From positions 1-5,225 of the forward strand of contig CAYNMM010000013.1 of NCBI GenBank assembly GCA_964398355.1: 5,225 bases of DNA, read 5' to 3'. The DNA is from WFZT01 sp964398355 (GTDB lineage: Bacteria; Hydrothermota; Hydrothermia; B15-G9; WFZT01). Below the pieces are notes generated by a model. It had not been told where the DNA came from. It was given only the letters and a program-made list of their open reading frames with translations, and searched no databases. Positions 5,211 to 5,225 of this stretch are shown piece by piece (positions within the stretch are counted from its first letter, which is position 1; each line of letters starts with the position of its first letter). A program made the translations under genes and the position numbers.

Positions 5211-5225
5211 TTTTGCATTCTGAGG

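Larger units (their letters stand above)
4235..5225. other. Gene-free region of 990 bases
   Basis: No reading frame here looks like a protein gene on either strand: those present are under 90 codons, lack ribosome binding sites, and overlap mnmA, the repeat cluster or each other. The left part (4235-4690) is very AT-rich, with the mnmA promoter, a tandem pair of 10-mers (4421-4440, ending TTTTTCAAC each time) and a bulged hairpin. The right part (4690-5110) is richer in C/T and G/A tracts and holds decayed repeats. I see no tRNA, rRNA or CRISPR pattern. A decayed gene or an unknown small RNA cannot be excluded. Confidence 0.6.

Overview
The window comes from an AT-rich bacterium with a Gram-negative type envelope. 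The evidence is an outer-membrane beta-barrel protein of the DUF5916 family, bacterial sigma70-like promoters (TTGACA and TATAAT-type boxes), and proteins rich in Lys, Ile, Glu and Arg. Such a combination would suit an uncultivated or thermophilic lineage of the FCB/WOR-3 kind, but that placement is inference and cannot be proved from this sequence.

Layout. Positions 1-859 (minus strand, cut off by the left edge) encode a divergent RNase HII-like nuclease. A 253-base divergent intergenic region (860-1112) carries a good promoter facing each way and two operator-like inverted repeats. Positions 1113-3224 (plus strand) encode a complete 703-residue protein with an N-terminal CBM9-like domain and a DUF5916 beta-barrel. 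It meets the minus-strand mnmA gene (3227-4234, tRNA U34 2-thiouridylase) tail to tail with only two bases between the stop codons and no room for a terminator. The remaining 990 bases (4235-5225) show no believable gene. They hold the mnmA promoter, a bulged hairpin, and a cluster of decayed pyrimidine-rich repeat units, some inverted, that look like remnants of a mobile or REP-like repeat family. A consensus -10 box on the plus strand near the right edge may serve a gene outside the window.

The three genes do not form a pathway: one acts on RNA/DNA hybrids or a related nucleic acid, one is an envelope protein, and one modifies tRNA. They are linked only by shared regulatory space. The most interesting points are the missing third catalytic aspartate (Gly in its place) and the GYG instead of GRG motif in the RNase HII-like protein; the CxxC + C cysteine arrangement of MnmA, which suggests an iron-sulfur cluster form; -10 boxes placed so close to the start codons of the nuclease and mnmA that both mRNAs may be leaderless; and the decayed repeat cluster downstream. 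I found no convincing new multi-gene system.
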